Shown one piece after another: positions 6,424 to 6,625 of a DNA stretch of 6,625 bases. The translations under genes and the position numbers were made by a program. The stretch comes from Verrucomicrobiales bacterium (GTDB lineage: Bacteria > Verrucomicrobiota > Verrucomicrobiia > Verrucomicrobiales > Akkermansiaceae), in the NCBI GenBank assembly GCA_002729295.1, contig PBTU01000091.1:1-6625 (forward strand), given 5' to 3'. The notes below the pieces were generated by a model, which made no database searches, was not told where the DNA came from, and saw only the letters and a list, made by a program, of their open reading frames with translations. Position 1 is the first letter of the stretch. Each line of letters opens with the position of its first letter.

Positions 6424-6625
6424 CTGCGATTCCTCGCCCATACGGTCGCAGCGACCTTGATGGCCATAGCCCTCAACTCCTGCTCAACGAGCTCCTCCCC
6501 CGAGCCCCAGCACAACGCCCTCTCCACTCCCGTGAAATTCGCTATTCCTTCCACTCCTTAACGACAGACGAAACACTCGACGTCACCAACAGCTTTCCCA
6601 ACCCGAACCGTATCGCGGGAATCTA
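6424..6625 (+). pseudogene. Lipoprotein N-terminus with apparent frame break (partial, runs off right edge)
   Basis: In one plus-strand frame, from a CTG at 6424 to a TAA at 6559-6561, the sequence reads as a lipoprotein signal. It has basic residues, a hydrophobic core (FLAHTVAATLMAIAL), a lipobox-like LNSC with the cysteine codon at 6481-6483, then a Ser/Pro linker STSSSPEPQ. No ATG, GTG or TTG lies upstream of the hydrophobic core in that frame, although it is open back to 6349. CTG 6424 (13 nt after AGGA) and TTG 6457 are the only candidates. Downstream, a different frame takes over with coding-like content (EIRYSFHSLTTDETLDVTN, about 6534-6590) and stays open to the edge. This fits a one-base loss between about 6497 (a run of five C) and 6550, by mutation or sequencing error. 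It could instead be two unrelated readings. Function unknown. Confidence 0.35.

Noticed and set aside
6542..6625. Minus-strand frame from the right edge to a TAG at 6544-6542 (ending KLLVTSSVSSVVKEWKE) as the 3' end of a gene.
   Set aside because: It is open for only about 27 codons and is antisense to a plus-strand frame with better coding character; too short to support.

Overview
The window looks like chromosomal DNA of a member of the Verrucomicrobiota, probably near Opitutales/Puniceicoccaceae. This rests on three things. The secreted nuclease ends in the Leu-Glu-x-Ser-x-Asp-Leu-x-x-Trp ... Phe-Phe-Arg-Leu module typical of exported proteins in that phylum. A membrane-anchored helical protein with L(T/S)PEQ repeats is present, of a kind I associate with the same group. 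Shine-Dalgarno sites are often weak and GTG/TTG starts are used. The taxonomic call is inference; there is no rRNA or other marker.

Layout, left to right. Positions 1-273 hold the 5' part of an unrecognised minus-strand gene with a CxxC pair, running off the left edge. After a 54-bp divergent gap comes a large plus-strand gene (328-2886) for a secreted modular endonuclease/exonuclease/phosphatase-family protein. Four bases after its stop begins, in the opposite direction, a tight minus-strand nucleoside-salvage operon. In transcription order it is phosphopentomutase deoB (5175-4000), purine nucleoside phosphorylase deoD (3990-3277) and cytidine deaminase cdd (3280-2891). deoD and cdd overlap by ATGA, and deoB and deoD are 9 bp apart. 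Upstream of deoB on the same strand, 48 bp away, is a membrane-anchored helical repeat protein (6231-5224) of unknown function. To its right, on the plus strand, lies what looks like the start of a lipoprotein gene whose reading frame appears to be broken; it runs off the right edge.

How the parts may work together. PNP splits purine (deoxy)nucleosides to base plus (deoxy)ribose-1-phosphate. Phosphopentomutase converts the sugar-1-phosphate to the 5-phosphate that enters central metabolism. Cytidine deaminase feeds cytidine and deoxycytidine into the uridine branch. The neighbouring secreted phosphodiesterase keeps all the catalytic residues of the nuclease family, so one reading is that extracellular nucleic acid is cut outside the cell and the nucleosides are catabolised inside. 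That link is inference from position. No aldolase (deoC), pyrimidine phosphorylase or nucleoside transporter lies within the window.

Nothing here is a clear-cut new system. The most interesting points are the unusual domain order and apparent nested lamin-tail domain of the nuclease, the internally duplicated helical protein ahead of the deo genes with a possible coupled leader ORF, and the frame-disrupted lipoprotein at the right end. No tRNA, rRNA, CRISPR array, insertion sequence or convincing rho-independent terminator was seen.
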